Positions 22,268 to 30,984 are shown, numbered from the stretch's first letter. The stretch is DNA of 64,000 nucleotides from Zestomonas carbonaria (GCF_904061905.1 NZ_CAJFCI010000025.1:50274-114273), one strand, 5' to 3'. A program made the numbers and translations. Notes: a model not told the origin generated them from the letters alone.

Positions 22268-23217
22268 AAGGCGATTCCTTCCCGATGCTTGATGAGCTGG
22301 GCCTGGCGGGCCTCGTCGCCCAGCTCCCGTTGCAGCCAGTCGACGAAGCACTGCATCAGCCGCGCGCGGCGCTTGCGCTCGGGCTGTACCAGGTAATAGC
22401 CGAAATCCGAGCTGACGCTGGTGTCCAGCACGCGCACCAGCAGGCCCTGGTCGACCAGGTCATCGACCAGGTAGCGCCAGCCGATGGCCACGCCCTGGCC
22501 GGCGATGGCGGCCTGGATCAGCAGGGTGTAGTTGTCGAAGCGCAGTGTGCCCGGGCCCGGCGGCTGCACGATGCCCAGCGCACGGAACAACGCGTTCCAG
22601 TCGAACCAGCGGGTCCGCACCTCGGGCTTGAGGTGCAGCAGCGGCAGCTCCGCGAGGGCGGCCGCCGGCAACGGGCCGCCGCGCCCGGCCAGCAGGCGCG
22701 GGCTACAGATGGGGAAGACCTCCTCGCGGAACAGCAGCAAAGCCTCGCCGCGCTTGAAGCGGCCGTCGCCAAAGGCGATGGCGATGTCCACGTCCGGGCG
22801 CAGCATGTTCATGGTGCGATCGCTGGTGACGATGCTGACGTCGATATCCGGGTGCGCTTCGTGGAAGCGGTGCAGGCGCGGCATCAGCCAGTAGGCGGCG
22901 AAGGCGAAGTCGGTCGCCACCTGCAACACCTCGTGCTGCGGCTGCGAGCCGATGGCTTCCAGGCCGGCACTGATGGCTTGCAGCCCCTCCTGCACATGGC
23001 CGAACAGCAGGCGGCCGCTGTCGGTCAGTTCGATACCGCGATACACGCGGTCGAACAGGCGGGTCGCCAGTTGTTTCTCCAGGCGCTGGATCTGCTGGCT
23101 CACCGCCGGCTGGGTGGTGCCCAGCTCCACTGCGGCGGCGGTGAAACTCAGGTGGCGGGCGGCGGATTCGAATACCCGCAGCAGGTCCAGGGAGAGTTCA
23201 GGTTGCGGTTCTGCCAT
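22264..23217 (-). CDS. LysR-type regulator, probable choline-sulfate utilisation regulator
   Basis: A 317-residue LysR regulator with HTH SLDLLRVFESAARHLSFTAAAVELGTTQPAVSQQIQRLE and an effector domain of the GcvA-like class (TDFAFAAYWLMPRLHRFHEAHPDIDVSI). It is divergent from the choline-sulfatase gene, the usual position of the choline-sulfate regulator (often called ChoR or BetR). Palindrome arms TTCGCTTATCC and GGATAAGCGAA bracket the shared control region. It is probably an activator sensing choline-O-sulfate or choline, inferred from position. Confidence 0.85.
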   Translation of the reverse strand: MAEPQPELSLDLLRVFESAARHLSFTAAAVELGTTQPAVSQQIQRLEKQLATRLFDRVYRGIELTDSGRLLFGHVQEGLQAISAGLEAIGSQPQHEVLQVATDFAFAAYWLMPRLHRFHEAHPDIDVSIVTSDRTMNMLRPDVDIAIAFGDGRFKRGEALLLFREEVFPICSPRLLAGRGGPLPAAALAELPLLHLKPEVRTRWFDWNALFRALGIVQPPGPGTLRFDNYTLLIQAAIAGQGVAIGWRYLVDDLVDQGLLVRVLDTSVSSDFGYYLVQPERKRRARLMQCFVDWLQRELGDEARQAQLIKHREGIAL

Positions 23218-23328
23218 AAGATTCGCTTATCCGAGTCATGTTCCGTCGTGCGGTTTACCGAGGAGTCTGCTGGCGCAATCATCGCTGACAGCACTCTCGC
23301 ATAATTCGACGGTATGGATAAGCGAACG
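23218..23328. promoter_or_regulatory. Divergent regulator-betC control region with 11-bp inverted repeat arms
   Basis: Perfect inverted arms TTCGCTTATCC (23222-23232) and GGATAAGCGAA (23316-23326) each lie next to a gene start, 83 bp apart. The right arm overlaps an in-frame ATG at 23314, so translation probably starts at 23329. The arms may be paired operator half-sites allowing a loop, or two separate sites; no experiment is available. Confidence 0.5.
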
Positions 23329-24834
23329 ATGAAACGCCCCAACATCCTCTTCATCATGGCCGACCAGATGGCCGCGCCGCTGCTGCCTTTCTACGCGCCG
23401 TCGCCGATCAAGGTGCCGAACCTGGCGCGCCTCGCCGCCGAGGGTGTGCTGTTCGAATCGGCCTACTGCAACAGCCCGCTCTGCGCCCCGTCGCGCTTCA
23501 CCCTGGTGAGCGGCCAGTTGCCATCGAAGATCGGTGCCTACGACAACGCCGCCGACTTCCCCGCCGACGTGCCCACCTACGCCCACCACCTGCGCCGCCT
23601 GGGCTACCGCACCGCGCTGTCCGGCAAGATGCACTTCTGCGGCCCGGACCAGTTGCACGGCTACGAGGAACGCCTGACCAGCGACATCTACCCGGCCGAC
23701 TACGGCTGGGCGGTGAACTGGGACGAGCCGGACGTGCGTCCGAGCTGGTACCACAACATGTCCTCGGTGCTGCAGGCCGGGCCCTGCGTGCGCACCAACC
23801 AACTGGATTTCGACGAGGAGGTGGTGTTCAAGGCCCGCCAGTACCTCTACGACCACGTGCGCGAAGACACCGGCCAGCCCTTCTGCCTGACCGTGTCGCT
23901 GACCCATCCCCACGACCCCTACACCATCCCCGAGGAATACTGGAACCTGTACCGCGAGGAAGACATCGAGCTGCCCCGCGTGCACCTCGCCGACGCCGAG
24001 CAGGACCCGCACGCCCAGCGCCTGCTGAAGGTCATCGACCTCTGGGGCAAGCCGCTGCCCGAGCACAAGATCCGCGATGCGCGACGCGCCTACTACGGCG
24101 CCTGCAGCTACGTCGACGAACAGGTCGGCCGCCTGCTCAAGACCCTGGCGGACTGCGGCCTGGCGCAGGACACCATCGTCGTGTTCTCCGGCGACCACGG
24201 CGACATGCTTGGCGAGCGCGGCCTCTGGTACAAGATGCACTGGTTCGAGATGGCCGCCCGCGTGCCGCTGCTGGTCCACGCCCCCGGCCGCTTCCAGGCG
24301 CGGCGGGTCGGCCAGTCGGTGTCCACGGTCGACCTATTGCCCACCCTGGTGGAGCTGGCCGGCGGCGAGCTGGACGCCAGCCTGCCGCTGGACGGCCGCT
24401 CCCTGCTGCCGCACCTGCAAGGCAGCGGCGGCCATGACGAGGTGCTGGGCGAATACATGGCCGAAGGCACCGCCAGCCCGCTGATGATGATCCGCCGCGG
24501 CCCCTGGAAATTCATCTACTCGGAACAGGACCCCTGCCTGCTGTTCGACCTTGCCAACGACCCGCAGGAACTGGAAAACCTGGCCGGTTCCGCCGACCAT
24601 CGGGCGCTGCTGGACGCCTTCCTGGCTGAAGCCCGCGCGCGCTGGAACATCCCGGCCATCCACCAGGCCACCCTGGCCAGCCAGCGCCGCCGCCGCTTCG
24701 TCGCCGACGCCCTGCGACACGGCAGGCTGAAGAGCTGGGACCACCAGCCCTTCGTGGACGCCAGCCAGCAGTACATGCGCAATCACATCGACCTGGACGA
24801 CCTGGAGCGCCGCGCGCGCTTCCCCCGACCCTGA
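23329..24834 (+). CDS. betC: Choline-sulfatase
   Basis: A 501-residue type I sulfatase (MKRPNILFIMADQMAAPLLP) with the C-x-P-S-R signature CAPSR; Cys52 should be converted to formylglycine. The metal-site segments are IMADQ and VFSGDHGDMLGERG, and the C-terminal WDHQPFVDASQQYMRN block is typical of choline-sulfatases. It hydrolyses choline-O-sulfate to choline and sulfate, feeding both osmoprotectant and sulfur supply. No signal peptide is present, so it is cytoplasmic. The choline-binding gene follows 25 bp later in the same operon. Confidence 0.93.
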   Translation: MKRPNILFIMADQMAAPLLPFYAPSPIKVPNLARLAAEGVLFESAYCNSPLCAPSRFTLVSGQLPSKIGAYDNAADFPADVPTYAHHLRRLGYRTALSGKMHFCGPDQLHGYEERLTSDIYPADYGWAVNWDEPDVRPSWYHNMSSVLQAGPCVRTNQLDFDEEVVFKARQYLYDHVREDTGQPFCLTVSLTHPHDPYTIPEEYWNLYREEDIELPRVHLADAEQDPHAQRLLKVIDLWGKPLPEHKIRDARRAYYGACSYVDEQVGRLLKTLADCGLAQDTIVVFSGDHGDMLGERGLWYKMHWFEMAARVPLLVHAPGRFQARRVGQSVSTVDLLPTLVELAGGELDASLPLDGRSLLPHLQGSGGHDEVLGEYMAEGTASPLMMIRRGPWKFIYSEQDPCLLFDLANDPQELENLAGSADHRALLDAFLAEARARWNIPAIHQATLASQRRRRFVADALRHGRLKSWDHQPFVDASQQYMRNHIDLDDLERRARFPRP

Positions 24835-24859
24835 CCCCACTCTTGCGAGGAACCATGGC

Positions 24860-25786
24860 ATGAAGACGATCAATGCAGTGCTCGCCGGCGCCATGCTGCT
24901 GGCCGGCCTGGCGTTCAACACCCAGGCCGAGGACGCCCGTTGCGCCACCGTGAAGCTGGGCGATCCGGGCTGGAGCGACATCGCCGTGACCAACGGCGTG
25001 GCGCGCTTCCTCCTGAACGGCCTGGGCTACCGCACCGAAACCCCGACCCTGGCGGTGCCGATCATCTTCGCCGGCCTGCACAAGGGGCAGATCGACGCCT
25101 TCCTCGGCAACTGGATGCCGGCCCAGCAGAGCAACTACGACAAGTTCGTCGCCACCGGCAGCGTCGACAAGCTGGCGCAGAACCTCAGCGGCACCGAGTA
25201 CACCCTGGCCGTGCCGCGCTACGTCCATGACGCCGGCGTGAAGACCTTCGCCGACCTGGAAAGATTCGCCGACCGGTTCGACCGCAAGATCTACGGTATC
25301 GGCTCCGGCGCGCCGGCCAACGAATCGATCCGGCAGATGATCACCGGCAACGAATTCGGCCTCGGCGGCTGGACACTGGTGGAGTCCAGCGAACAGGCGA
25401 TGCTGGTGCAGGTGGGTAGGGCGGTGAAGCGCGACCAGTTCGTGGTCTTCCTCGGCTGGACCCCGCACCCGATGAACGTGCAGTTCGACATAGCCTACCT
25501 CAAGGGCGGCGAGAAGTACTTCGGCGAAAGCGGCAGCGTGAACACCCTGGCACGCAAGGGCTACGCCGAGCAGTGCCCGAACGTGGCCAGGCTGCTGGCC
25601 AACCTGCGCTTCACCCAGGACATGGAGAACGCCATCATGAACCAGGTGCTCAACGGCAACGCCAGCAACGACGCGGCCGTGAAGGACTGGCTCAAGGCCA
25701 ACCCGGCGGCGATCGACGGCTGGCTGGAAGGCGTCACCGCCCGCGATGGCGGGGACGGGGCGGCGGCGGTGAAGGCGAAGCTCTGA
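24860..25786 (+). CDS. choX: Choline ABC-transporter substrate-binding protein
   Basis: A 308-residue periplasmic binding protein with a signal peptide of about 23 residues ending TQA. It has OpuAC/ChoX landmarks: VKLGDPGWSDIAVTNG, GLHKGQIDAFLGNWMPA, YGIGSGAPANESIRQMI and FLGWTPHPMN. These line the aromatic cage for quaternary amines. No permease or ATPase gene is adjacent; in Pseudomonas such orphan binding proteins feed a shared Cbc-type core transporter, the likely explanation here. It is transcribed with betC. Confidence 0.88.
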   Translation: MKTINAVLAGAMLLAGLAFNTQAEDARCATVKLGDPGWSDIAVTNGVARFLLNGLGYRTETPTLAVPIIFAGLHKGQIDAFLGNWMPAQQSNYDKFVATGSVDKLAQNLSGTEYTLAVPRYVHDAGVKTFADLERFADRFDRKIYGIGSGAPANESIRQMITGNEFGLGGWTLVESSEQAMLVQVGRAVKRDQFVVFLGWTPHPMNVQFDIAYLKGGEKYFGESGSVNTLARKGYAEQCPNVARLLANLRFTQDMENAIMNQVLNGNASNDAAVKDWLKANPAAIDGWLEGVTARDGGDGAAAVKAKL

Positions 25787-26022
25787 GGGCAAGGGGTGTT
25801 ATTGGGGCAAATCCGTCTCCTAACATGGAGTTGTTCTCTCTCACGCTCCCTCACCCCAGCCCTCTCCCGAAGGGAGAGGGAGCAGATCGGAGTTGCGGTC
25901 ATGGCACGGTGTTTATCGATACCTCGGACGGTCCCCTCTCCCTCCGGGAGAGAGCTGGGGTGAGGGGCGGACCCCAACCTCTTCTCCATCCCTAACCCAG
26001 CCACGCGTCACCAACCAGGCCA
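25787..26022. repeat. Composite ~125-bp BIME-like element (copy 1)
   Basis: An element at about 25847-25971 has CCTCTCCC/GGGAGAG palindromes at both ends around a core of about 50 bp that begins AGCAGATCGGAGTTGCGG. The whole element is repeated in the opposite orientation, with only a few differences, at 28733-28857. The two copies bracket the SulP and LysR genes. Confidence 0.75.
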
Positions 26023-27582
26023 ATGAAACTCCCCGACCTCTTCCCCTTCCTCGCCTGGCTCCCCGCCACCCGCCCGCGCGGCCTCGGCCGCGATGCGCTG
26101 GTGGGGCTGACCGGCGCCATCCTCGCCCTGCCGCAATCCATCGCCTACGCGCTGATCGCCGGGCTGCCGGCGGAGTACGGGCTCTACGCGGCGGTGGTGC
26201 CGGTGATCGTCGCCTGCCTGTGGGGCTCGTCGCTGCACCTGATCTGCGGGCCGACGGCGGCCATCTCGGTGGTGCTGTTCGCCAGCGTCAGCCCGCTGGC
26301 CCTGCCCGGCAGCCAGGACTACATCGGCCTGGTGCTGCTGCTCACCTTCATCGCCGGCGCCTTCCAGTGGCTGCTGGGGATGCTGCGCTTCGGCGTCCTG
26401 GCCAACTTCGTCTCGCAGTCGGTGGTGCTCGGCTTCACCCTCGGCGCGGCGCTGGTGATCGCCCTCGGCCAGGTGCCCAACCTGCTGGGCCTGGCCAACC
26501 TGGAAGGCCGCGCCACCGCCTGGCAGACCACGCTGCAACTGGCCGGGCACGTGCGCGAGGTGCACTGGCCTTCGCTGCTGGTGGCGGCCCTGACCCTGGG
26601 CCTGTCGGTCCTGGTACGGAGCCTGTGGCCGCGCCTGCCGGCGCTGCTGATCGGCATCGTCGCCGGCAGCCTGCTGGTGGCGGCGCTGCCCGGCGTCTTC
26701 GCCGGGGTCGAGCGGGTGGCGCCGTTCAGCGGCAGCCTGCCGCCCCTGGCCGCGATCCGCTTCGATGCCGAGACCATCCTGCGCCTGCTGCCCTCGGCCG
26801 TGGCCTGCGGCCTGCTCGGGATGGTCACCAGCCTGTCCATTGCCCGCGCCCTGGCCAGCCAGTCCGGGCAGATGCTGGACGCCAACCGGGAAACCCGTGG
26901 CCAGGGCCTGTCCAACATGATCGGTGCCTGGTTCTCCGGCTATCTCTCGGCGGGCTCCTTCACCCGCTCCGCGCTGAACCTCCAGGCCGGCGCCCGGTCG
27001 CCCCTGGCCGGGGTGTTCTCGGCGCTCTGGGTGGCGCTCTTCGCCCTGCTCGGCGCGCGCCTGATCGCCCACATCCCGCTACCGACCATGGCGGCGAGCA
27101 TCCTGCTGATCTGCTGGGGGCTGCTGGATACGCGCGGCATCCGCCAGCTCTGGCGGGTCAGCCGGGCGGAGTTCGCGGTGATGGCGCTGACCTGCGCCGC
27201 CACCCTGCTGCTGGAATTGCAGACGGCCATCTACGCCGGGGTGCTGGCGTCGCTGTTCTTCTACCTCAAGCGCACCTCGCGGCCTCGGGTGCTGCAAGCG
27301 AAGGAGGGCGAGGACGAAGTGTTGCGCATCGAGGGATCGATCTTCTTCGGCGCCTGCCCCTACCTGCAACGGCTGATCCAGCGCAGCCGCGCCGGGCGCC
27401 TGGTGCTGGACGCCCATCACGTGAACTTCATCGACTACGCCGGGGTGAGCATGCTCCACGAGGAAGCCCGGCGCCTCGACGGGGAAGGTCGCAGCCTGGT
27501 GCTGCGCCGCGCCCGGCCGCAGGTGGAGCGGGAACTACGCAAGCTGGAGGATGAGCAGAGTCGCCTGGTGATCGAAGGGTAG
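26023..27582 (+). CDS. SulP-family anion transporter with STAS domain
   Basis: A 519-residue transporter of the SLC26/SulP family. About twelve helices span residues 20-420 (for example LTGAILALPQSIAYALIAGLPAEYGLY and GLLGMVTSLSIARALASQSGQ). A C-terminal STAS domain (about 425-510) contains VLDAHHVNFIDYAGVSML. Beside the choline-sulfatase it probably handles sulfate or choline-O-sulfate; which one, and in which direction, cannot be told. It lies 236 bp after choX across a repeat, so it may have its own promoter. As I recall, PAO1 has a sulfate transporter beside betC too. Confidence 0.9.
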   Translation: MKLPDLFPFLAWLPATRPRGLGRDALVGLTGAILALPQSIAYALIAGLPAEYGLYAAVVPVIVACLWGSSLHLICGPTAAISVVLFASVSPLALPGSQDYIGLVLLLTFIAGAFQWLLGMLRFGVLANFVSQSVVLGFTLGAALVIALGQVPNLLGLANLEGRATAWQTTLQLAGHVREVHWPSLLVAALTLGLSVLVRSLWPRLPALLIGIVAGSLLVAALPGVFAGVERVAPFSGSLPPLAAIRFDAETILRLLPSAVACGLLGMVTSLSIARALASQSGQMLDANRETRGQGLSNMIGAWFSGYLSAGSFTRSALNLQAGARSPLAGVFSALWVALFALLGARLIAHIPLPTMAASILLICWGLLDTRGIRQLWRVSRAEFAVMALTCAATLLLELQTAIYAGVLASLFFYLKRTSRPRVLQAKEGEDEVLRIEGSIFFGACPYLQRLIQRSRAGRLVLDAHHVNFIDYAGVSMLHEEARRLDGEGRSLVLRRARPQVERELRKLEDEQSRLVIEG

Positions 27583-27756
27583 GACGACTTGATGGCACGC
27601 TTCGTCCACGCCAGACTCATGCGGAAAAGTCGACTCTCGCGTGGAAATACTTGCCCGCCGATCACGAATCGCTTTTATGCAGGAACGGCTGTTTTTGGGT
27701 CCCCGCGTTCGCGGGGACCCAATAAAGCACACCCAAAGCCTCCCGGAACCCGCCCC
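27583..27756. terminator. Hairpin in the SulP-LysR spacer
   Basis: A strong hairpin GGGTCCCCGCGTTCGCGGGG at about 27697-27716, extended by a flanking TTTTT on the left and ending GACCCAATAAA, lies between the SulP gene and the next LysR gene. It belongs to the CCCGCGTTCGCGGG family and could terminate the SulP message. Confidence 0.5.
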
Positions 27757-28644
27757 ATGAAAACCACCCTCGACGAACTCCAGGCCTTCACCACGGTGGT
27801 CGACAGCGGCTCGATCAGCGCCGCCGCCGAACACCTGGCGCAGACCGCCTCGGGCGTCAGCCGCGCGCTCGCCCGCCTGGAAGACAAGCTGGAAGTCACC
27901 CTGCTGCGCCGCACCACCCGGCGCCTGGAGCTGACCGAAGAGGGCGAGGCATTCCTCGCCCAGGCGCGGCGCATCCTCGCCAGCGTCGAGGACGCCGAGG
28001 AACAGATGCGCGTGCGCCGCCAGAAGCCGGCCGGGCGCCTGCGGGTCAACACCGCCTCACCGTTCATGCTGCACGTGATCGTGCCGCTGATCGGCGGCTT
28101 CCGCGCCCGCTACCCGGAGATCGAACTGGAACTGCACAGCAGCGACCAGATCATCGACCTGCTGGAACAACGCACCGACGTGGCCATCCGCATCGGCCCG
28201 CTTGGCGATTCCACCCTGCACGCGCGACCACTCTGTCACAGCCGCCGCCGGGTGCTGGCCAGCCCGGCCTACCTGGAACGCCACGGCACGCCGCGCATGG
28301 TGGAGGAACTGGCCGAGCACAGCCTGATCGGCTTCACCCAGCCGGACAGCCTCAACGACTGGCCATTGCGCCACGCCCTCGGCGAGCGCTGGCGCATCAC
28401 CCCGTCGATCCGCGCCTCCAGCGGCGACACCGTGCACCTGCTGGCGCTGGCCGGCGAAGGGCTGGCCTGCCTGTCGGACTTCATGACCGACGCCGACCGC
28501 GAGCGCGGCAACCTGGTCGAGGTGCTGGCCGAACATCGCGTCGAAGTGCGCCAGCCGATCCACGCGGTGTACTACCGCAACACCGCGCTGGCCTCGCGGA
28601 TCGCCTGCTTCCTCGACTACCTGAGCGAGCACCTGCGGGCTTAG
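27757..28644 (+). CDS. LysR-type transcriptional regulator
   Basis: A 295-residue LysR regulator of the DsdC/AaeR-like size class with HTH LDELQAFTTVVDSGSISAAAEHLAQTASGVSRALARLE. The effector domain begins GRLRVNTASPFMLHVIVPLIGGFRARYPEIELELHSSDQIIDLLEQRTDVAIRIG. The target is unknown; no gene diverges from it, so it may act elsewhere. It and the SulP gene lie between inverted copies of a composite repeat. Upstream in-frame codons from 27589 are dominated by a hairpin and are rejected. Confidence 0.85.
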   Translation: MKTTLDELQAFTTVVDSGSISAAAEHLAQTASGVSRALARLEDKLEVTLLRRTTRRLELTEEGEAFLAQARRILASVEDAEEQMRVRRQKPAGRLRVNTASPFMLHVIVPLIGGFRARYPEIELELHSSDQIIDLLEQRTDVAIRIGPLGDSTLHARPLCHSRRRVLASPAYLERHGTPRMVEELAEHSLIGFTQPDSLNDWPLRHALGERWRITPSIRASSGDTVHLLALAGEGLACLSDFMTDADRERGNLVEVLAEHRVEVRQPIHAVYYRNTALASRIACFLDYLSEHLRA

Positions 28645-28969
28645 GGCGCTATCGAAAAGAGCGCTTGGAGGCTGGACGAAAAGGCTCGGGCTACGGGCTG
28701 TGGGGCTGGAGAGTTCGTCATCGATCCCGGCTCCGCCCCTCACCCCAGCCCTCTCCCGGAGGGAGAGGGGGCCGTCCGAGGTGTCGATAAGCACCGTGCC
28801 ATGACCGCAACTCCGATCTGCTCCCTCTCCCCTCGGGAGAGGGCTGGGGTGAGGGGCTGAATGCCAGGCCTGCACGACCTTTCGCACCCTTCGTCCACCT
28901 ACCAGCAACAATCCGGTCCCTAACGCCCCCAAAACCCCAGCCGAACACCAATCCACCCACCAAGCTTGG
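28645..28969. repeat. Composite ~125-bp BIME-like element (copy 2, inverted)
   Basis: The spacer contains the inverted copy (28733-28857) of the composite element seen at 25847-25971. Its core reads CCGTCCGAGGTGTCGATAAG onward and is the reverse complement of the first copy apart from a few changes. No gene is supported in the remaining sequence. Confidence 0.75.
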
Positions 28970-29032
28970 CTTCATGAATTTTATTGTGTACTTTTTCATG
29001 AAATTACATAAATAAAATTTCACGAGGCCGCC
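28970..29032 (+). promoter_or_regulatory. AT-rich promoter with three operator-like TTTCATGAAA repeats at 24-bp spacing
   Basis: In an unusually AT-rich stretch just ahead of the amine oxidase gene, three copies of a palindrome centred 24 bp apart are visible: CTTCATGAAT (28970-28979), the perfect TTTCATGAAA (28994-29003) and TTTCACGAGG (29018-29027). The last overlaps the ribosome binding site. A possible promoter (TTGTGT near 28984 and ATAAAT near 29008) surrounds the middle copy. The XRE-cupin protein encoded downstream is the obvious candidate repressor. Confidence 0.55.
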
Positions 29033-30322
29033 ATGTTCAAGCAATCCGCCCAGCATGTCGCCAGCTATTACGCCGGCACCTTTCCCGCCGCCATCCCGCT
29101 GCGCCCCACCCAGCAAGGCCGCGAAGACTGCGACGTGGTGATCGTCGGCGCCGGCTTCAGCGGCCTGCATACCGGCCTGCGCCTGGCCCTGGCCGGCAAG
29201 CGCGTGGTCCTGCTGGAGGCCAGCCGCATCGCCTGGGCCGCCTCCGGGCGCAACGGCGGGCAGGCGTTGCTCGGCTGGTCCTGCGACATGCCGCCATTGG
29301 AAAAGTCCCTGGGCCGCGAACGCACCCGCGAGCTGTGGGACAGCATGCGCTGGGCCGCCGCCGAAATGCGCGAGCTGCCCGAGCGCCACGGCTTCGACGT
29401 CGACTACCGGGTCGGCAGCCTGTGGACCGCCGTGCTGCCGCGCCGCGTGCGCCTGCTCCAGGAAGCCCAGGAAGAAGCCGTGGAGAAATGGGGCTACGAC
29501 GTGATGCGCCTGATCGGCAAGGACGAGCTGCCGGAGTGGATCGCCAGCCCGCGCTACCAGGCCGCCCTCTACGATCCCGAAGCCGCCCACCTCAACCCGC
29601 TGAAGCTGGCCCAGGGCCTGGCCGGGGCCATCGAACGGGCCGGCGGGCGGATCTACGAACAGAGCCAGGCGCTCGACTGGCACGAGAGCGGCGAGGGCTA
29701 CGTCGTCCGCACCGACAAGGGCGAAGTGAAGGGCGACGTGCTGGTGCTGGCCTGCAACGCCTATGTCGACCGCCTCGACCGCTCGCTGTCCGCGCGCCTG
29801 CTGCCGGTCGGCTCCTACCAGGTAGCCACCGCGCCGCTCGACCCGGAGCTGGCCCGCTCGCTGCTGCCGCGCAACAGTTGCGTGATCGACAACCAGTTCG
29901 TCCCCGACTACTTCCGCCTGACCCCGGACCACCGCCTGCTGTTCGGCGGCGGCTGCACCTACCTGGGCGGCCTGCCCAAGGACGTCGCCGCGGCCACCCG
30001 TCCCAACCTCGAACGGGTGTTCCCGCAACTGCGCGGCGTGCAGATCGACTACGGCTGGGGCGGGCATATCGACTGCACCATGAGGCGCACCCCGGACATC
30101 GGCCGGACCGGCCAGAAATACTGGCTGCAAGGCTTCTCCGGCCACGGCGTGCTGCCGACCCTGGCCGGCGCGCGGGCGGTCGCCGACACCATCCTCGGCG
30201 ACTCGCGCCTGCTGGACATCTACCAGGCCATCGACAACCCGCGCTTCCCCGGCGGCGACCTGCTGCGCGCACCGCTGGAGGCGGCCGGCAAGGCCTGGTA
30301 CCGGCTGCGCGACAGCATCTGA
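29033..30322 (+). CDS. FAD-dependent amine oxidoreductase (PuuB/PauB-like)
   Basis: A 429-residue flavoprotein of the DAO family. The dinucleotide-binding motif VVIVGAGFSGLHTGLRLALAGKRVVLLEA is near residues 37-65, and the C-terminal FAD segment is GFSGHGVLPTLAGARAVAD. The N-terminal HVASYYAGTFPAAIPLRPTQQG is typical of gamma-glutamylputrescine oxidases. With the synthetase-like gene at 30985 and the XRE-cupin regulator it makes a gamma-glutamylation pathway for polyamines or related amines, in which this enzyme oxidises the gamma-glutamyl amine to the aldehyde. The amine is not identifiable. Confidence 0.85.
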   Translation: MFKQSAQHVASYYAGTFPAAIPLRPTQQGREDCDVVIVGAGFSGLHTGLRLALAGKRVVLLEASRIAWAASGRNGGQALLGWSCDMPPLEKSLGRERTRELWDSMRWAAAEMRELPERHGFDVDYRVGSLWTAVLPRRVRLLQEAQEEAVEKWGYDVMRLIGKDELPEWIASPRYQAALYDPEAAHLNPLKLAQGLAGAIERAGGRIYEQSQALDWHESGEGYVVRTDKGEVKGDVLVLACNAYVDRLDRSLSARLLPVGSYQVATAPLDPELARSLLPRNSCVIDNQFVPDYFRLTPDHRLLFGGGCTYLGGLPKDVAAATRPNLERVFPQLRGVQIDYGWGGHIDCTMRRTPDIGRTGQKYWLQGFSGHGVLPTLAGARAVADTILGDSRLLDIYQAIDNPRFPGGDLLRAPLEAAGKAWYRLRDSI

Positions 30323-30412
30323 CGGCTCTTGTAGGGTGCGCCGTGCGCACCGCCGGGGCGGCGACCCGGAAAACGAAGTACCCCTGTACCACTCGCAACA
30401 CAGGAACACCCG

Positions 30413-30970
30413 ATGAACCAGCAGGAAGAAATCGAAGGTCTGGCGATCCTGATCCGCGACCTGCGCAAGCACAAGAACGTCACCCTCGGCGAGCTGGCCG
30501 CACGCATCGACCGCTCGGTGGGCTTTCTCTCCCAGGTCGAGCGAGGCCTGTCGCGTCCCACCGTCGCCGACCTCACCGCGATCAGCGAAGCGCTCGGCGT
30601 GCCGACCACCTACTTCTACAATCCCAGCCGGCCGCGCGAGCGGCGCTGGGTGACCCGTCCCGGAGAGCGGCGCACGCTGTACTACGCCGGCGGCATCACC
30701 GACGTGCTGGTCTCGCCGACCATGTCGGCCGGCTTCTCCATGCTGGAAAGCTTTCTCGAACCCGGCGCCACCAGCGGCGAGGGACACCTGGACGACAGCT
30801 CGGAGCAGGGCGGCTTCGTCCTCGAGGGAGAACTGACCGTCTGGTACGGCGAGGACGCCGAGCCGGCCACCCTCGGCCCCAACGACAGCTTCCAGCTCCC
30901 GGCCCACGCAAAATTCCGCTACGCCAATCTCACCGACAAGCCAACGAGGGTGCTCTGGGTCTTTACGTGA
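30413..30970 (+). CDS. XRE-cupin transcriptional regulator (PuuR/PauR-like)
   Basis: A 185-residue regulator with an N-terminal XRE helix-turn-helix (residues 8-65, VTLGELAARIDRSVGFLSQVERGLSRPTVADL) and a C-terminal cupin fold (about 105-185, with GFVLEGELTVWYGED). This is the layout of PuuR/PauR, repressors of polyamine catabolic genes relieved by the amine or its gamma-glutamyl form. It is encoded between the oxidase and the synthetase, all on the plus strand, and probably binds the 24-bp-spaced repeats ahead of the oxidase. Confidence 0.85.
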   Translation: MNQQEEIEGLAILIRDLRKHKNVTLGELAARIDRSVGFLSQVERGLSRPTVADLTAISEALGVPTTYFYNPSRPRERRWVTRPGERRTLYYAGGITDVLVSPTMSAGFSMLESFLEPGATSGEGHLDDSSEQGGFVLEGELTVWYGEDAEPATLGPNDSFQLPAHAKFRYANLTDKPTRVLWVFT

Positions 30971-30984
30971 TCCGGCACGACATC

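Noticed and set aside
29335..30984. Upstream extension of the synthetase frame
   Set aside because: This part is the out-of-frame reading of the oxidase and regulator genes. The real start is the ATG at 30985.
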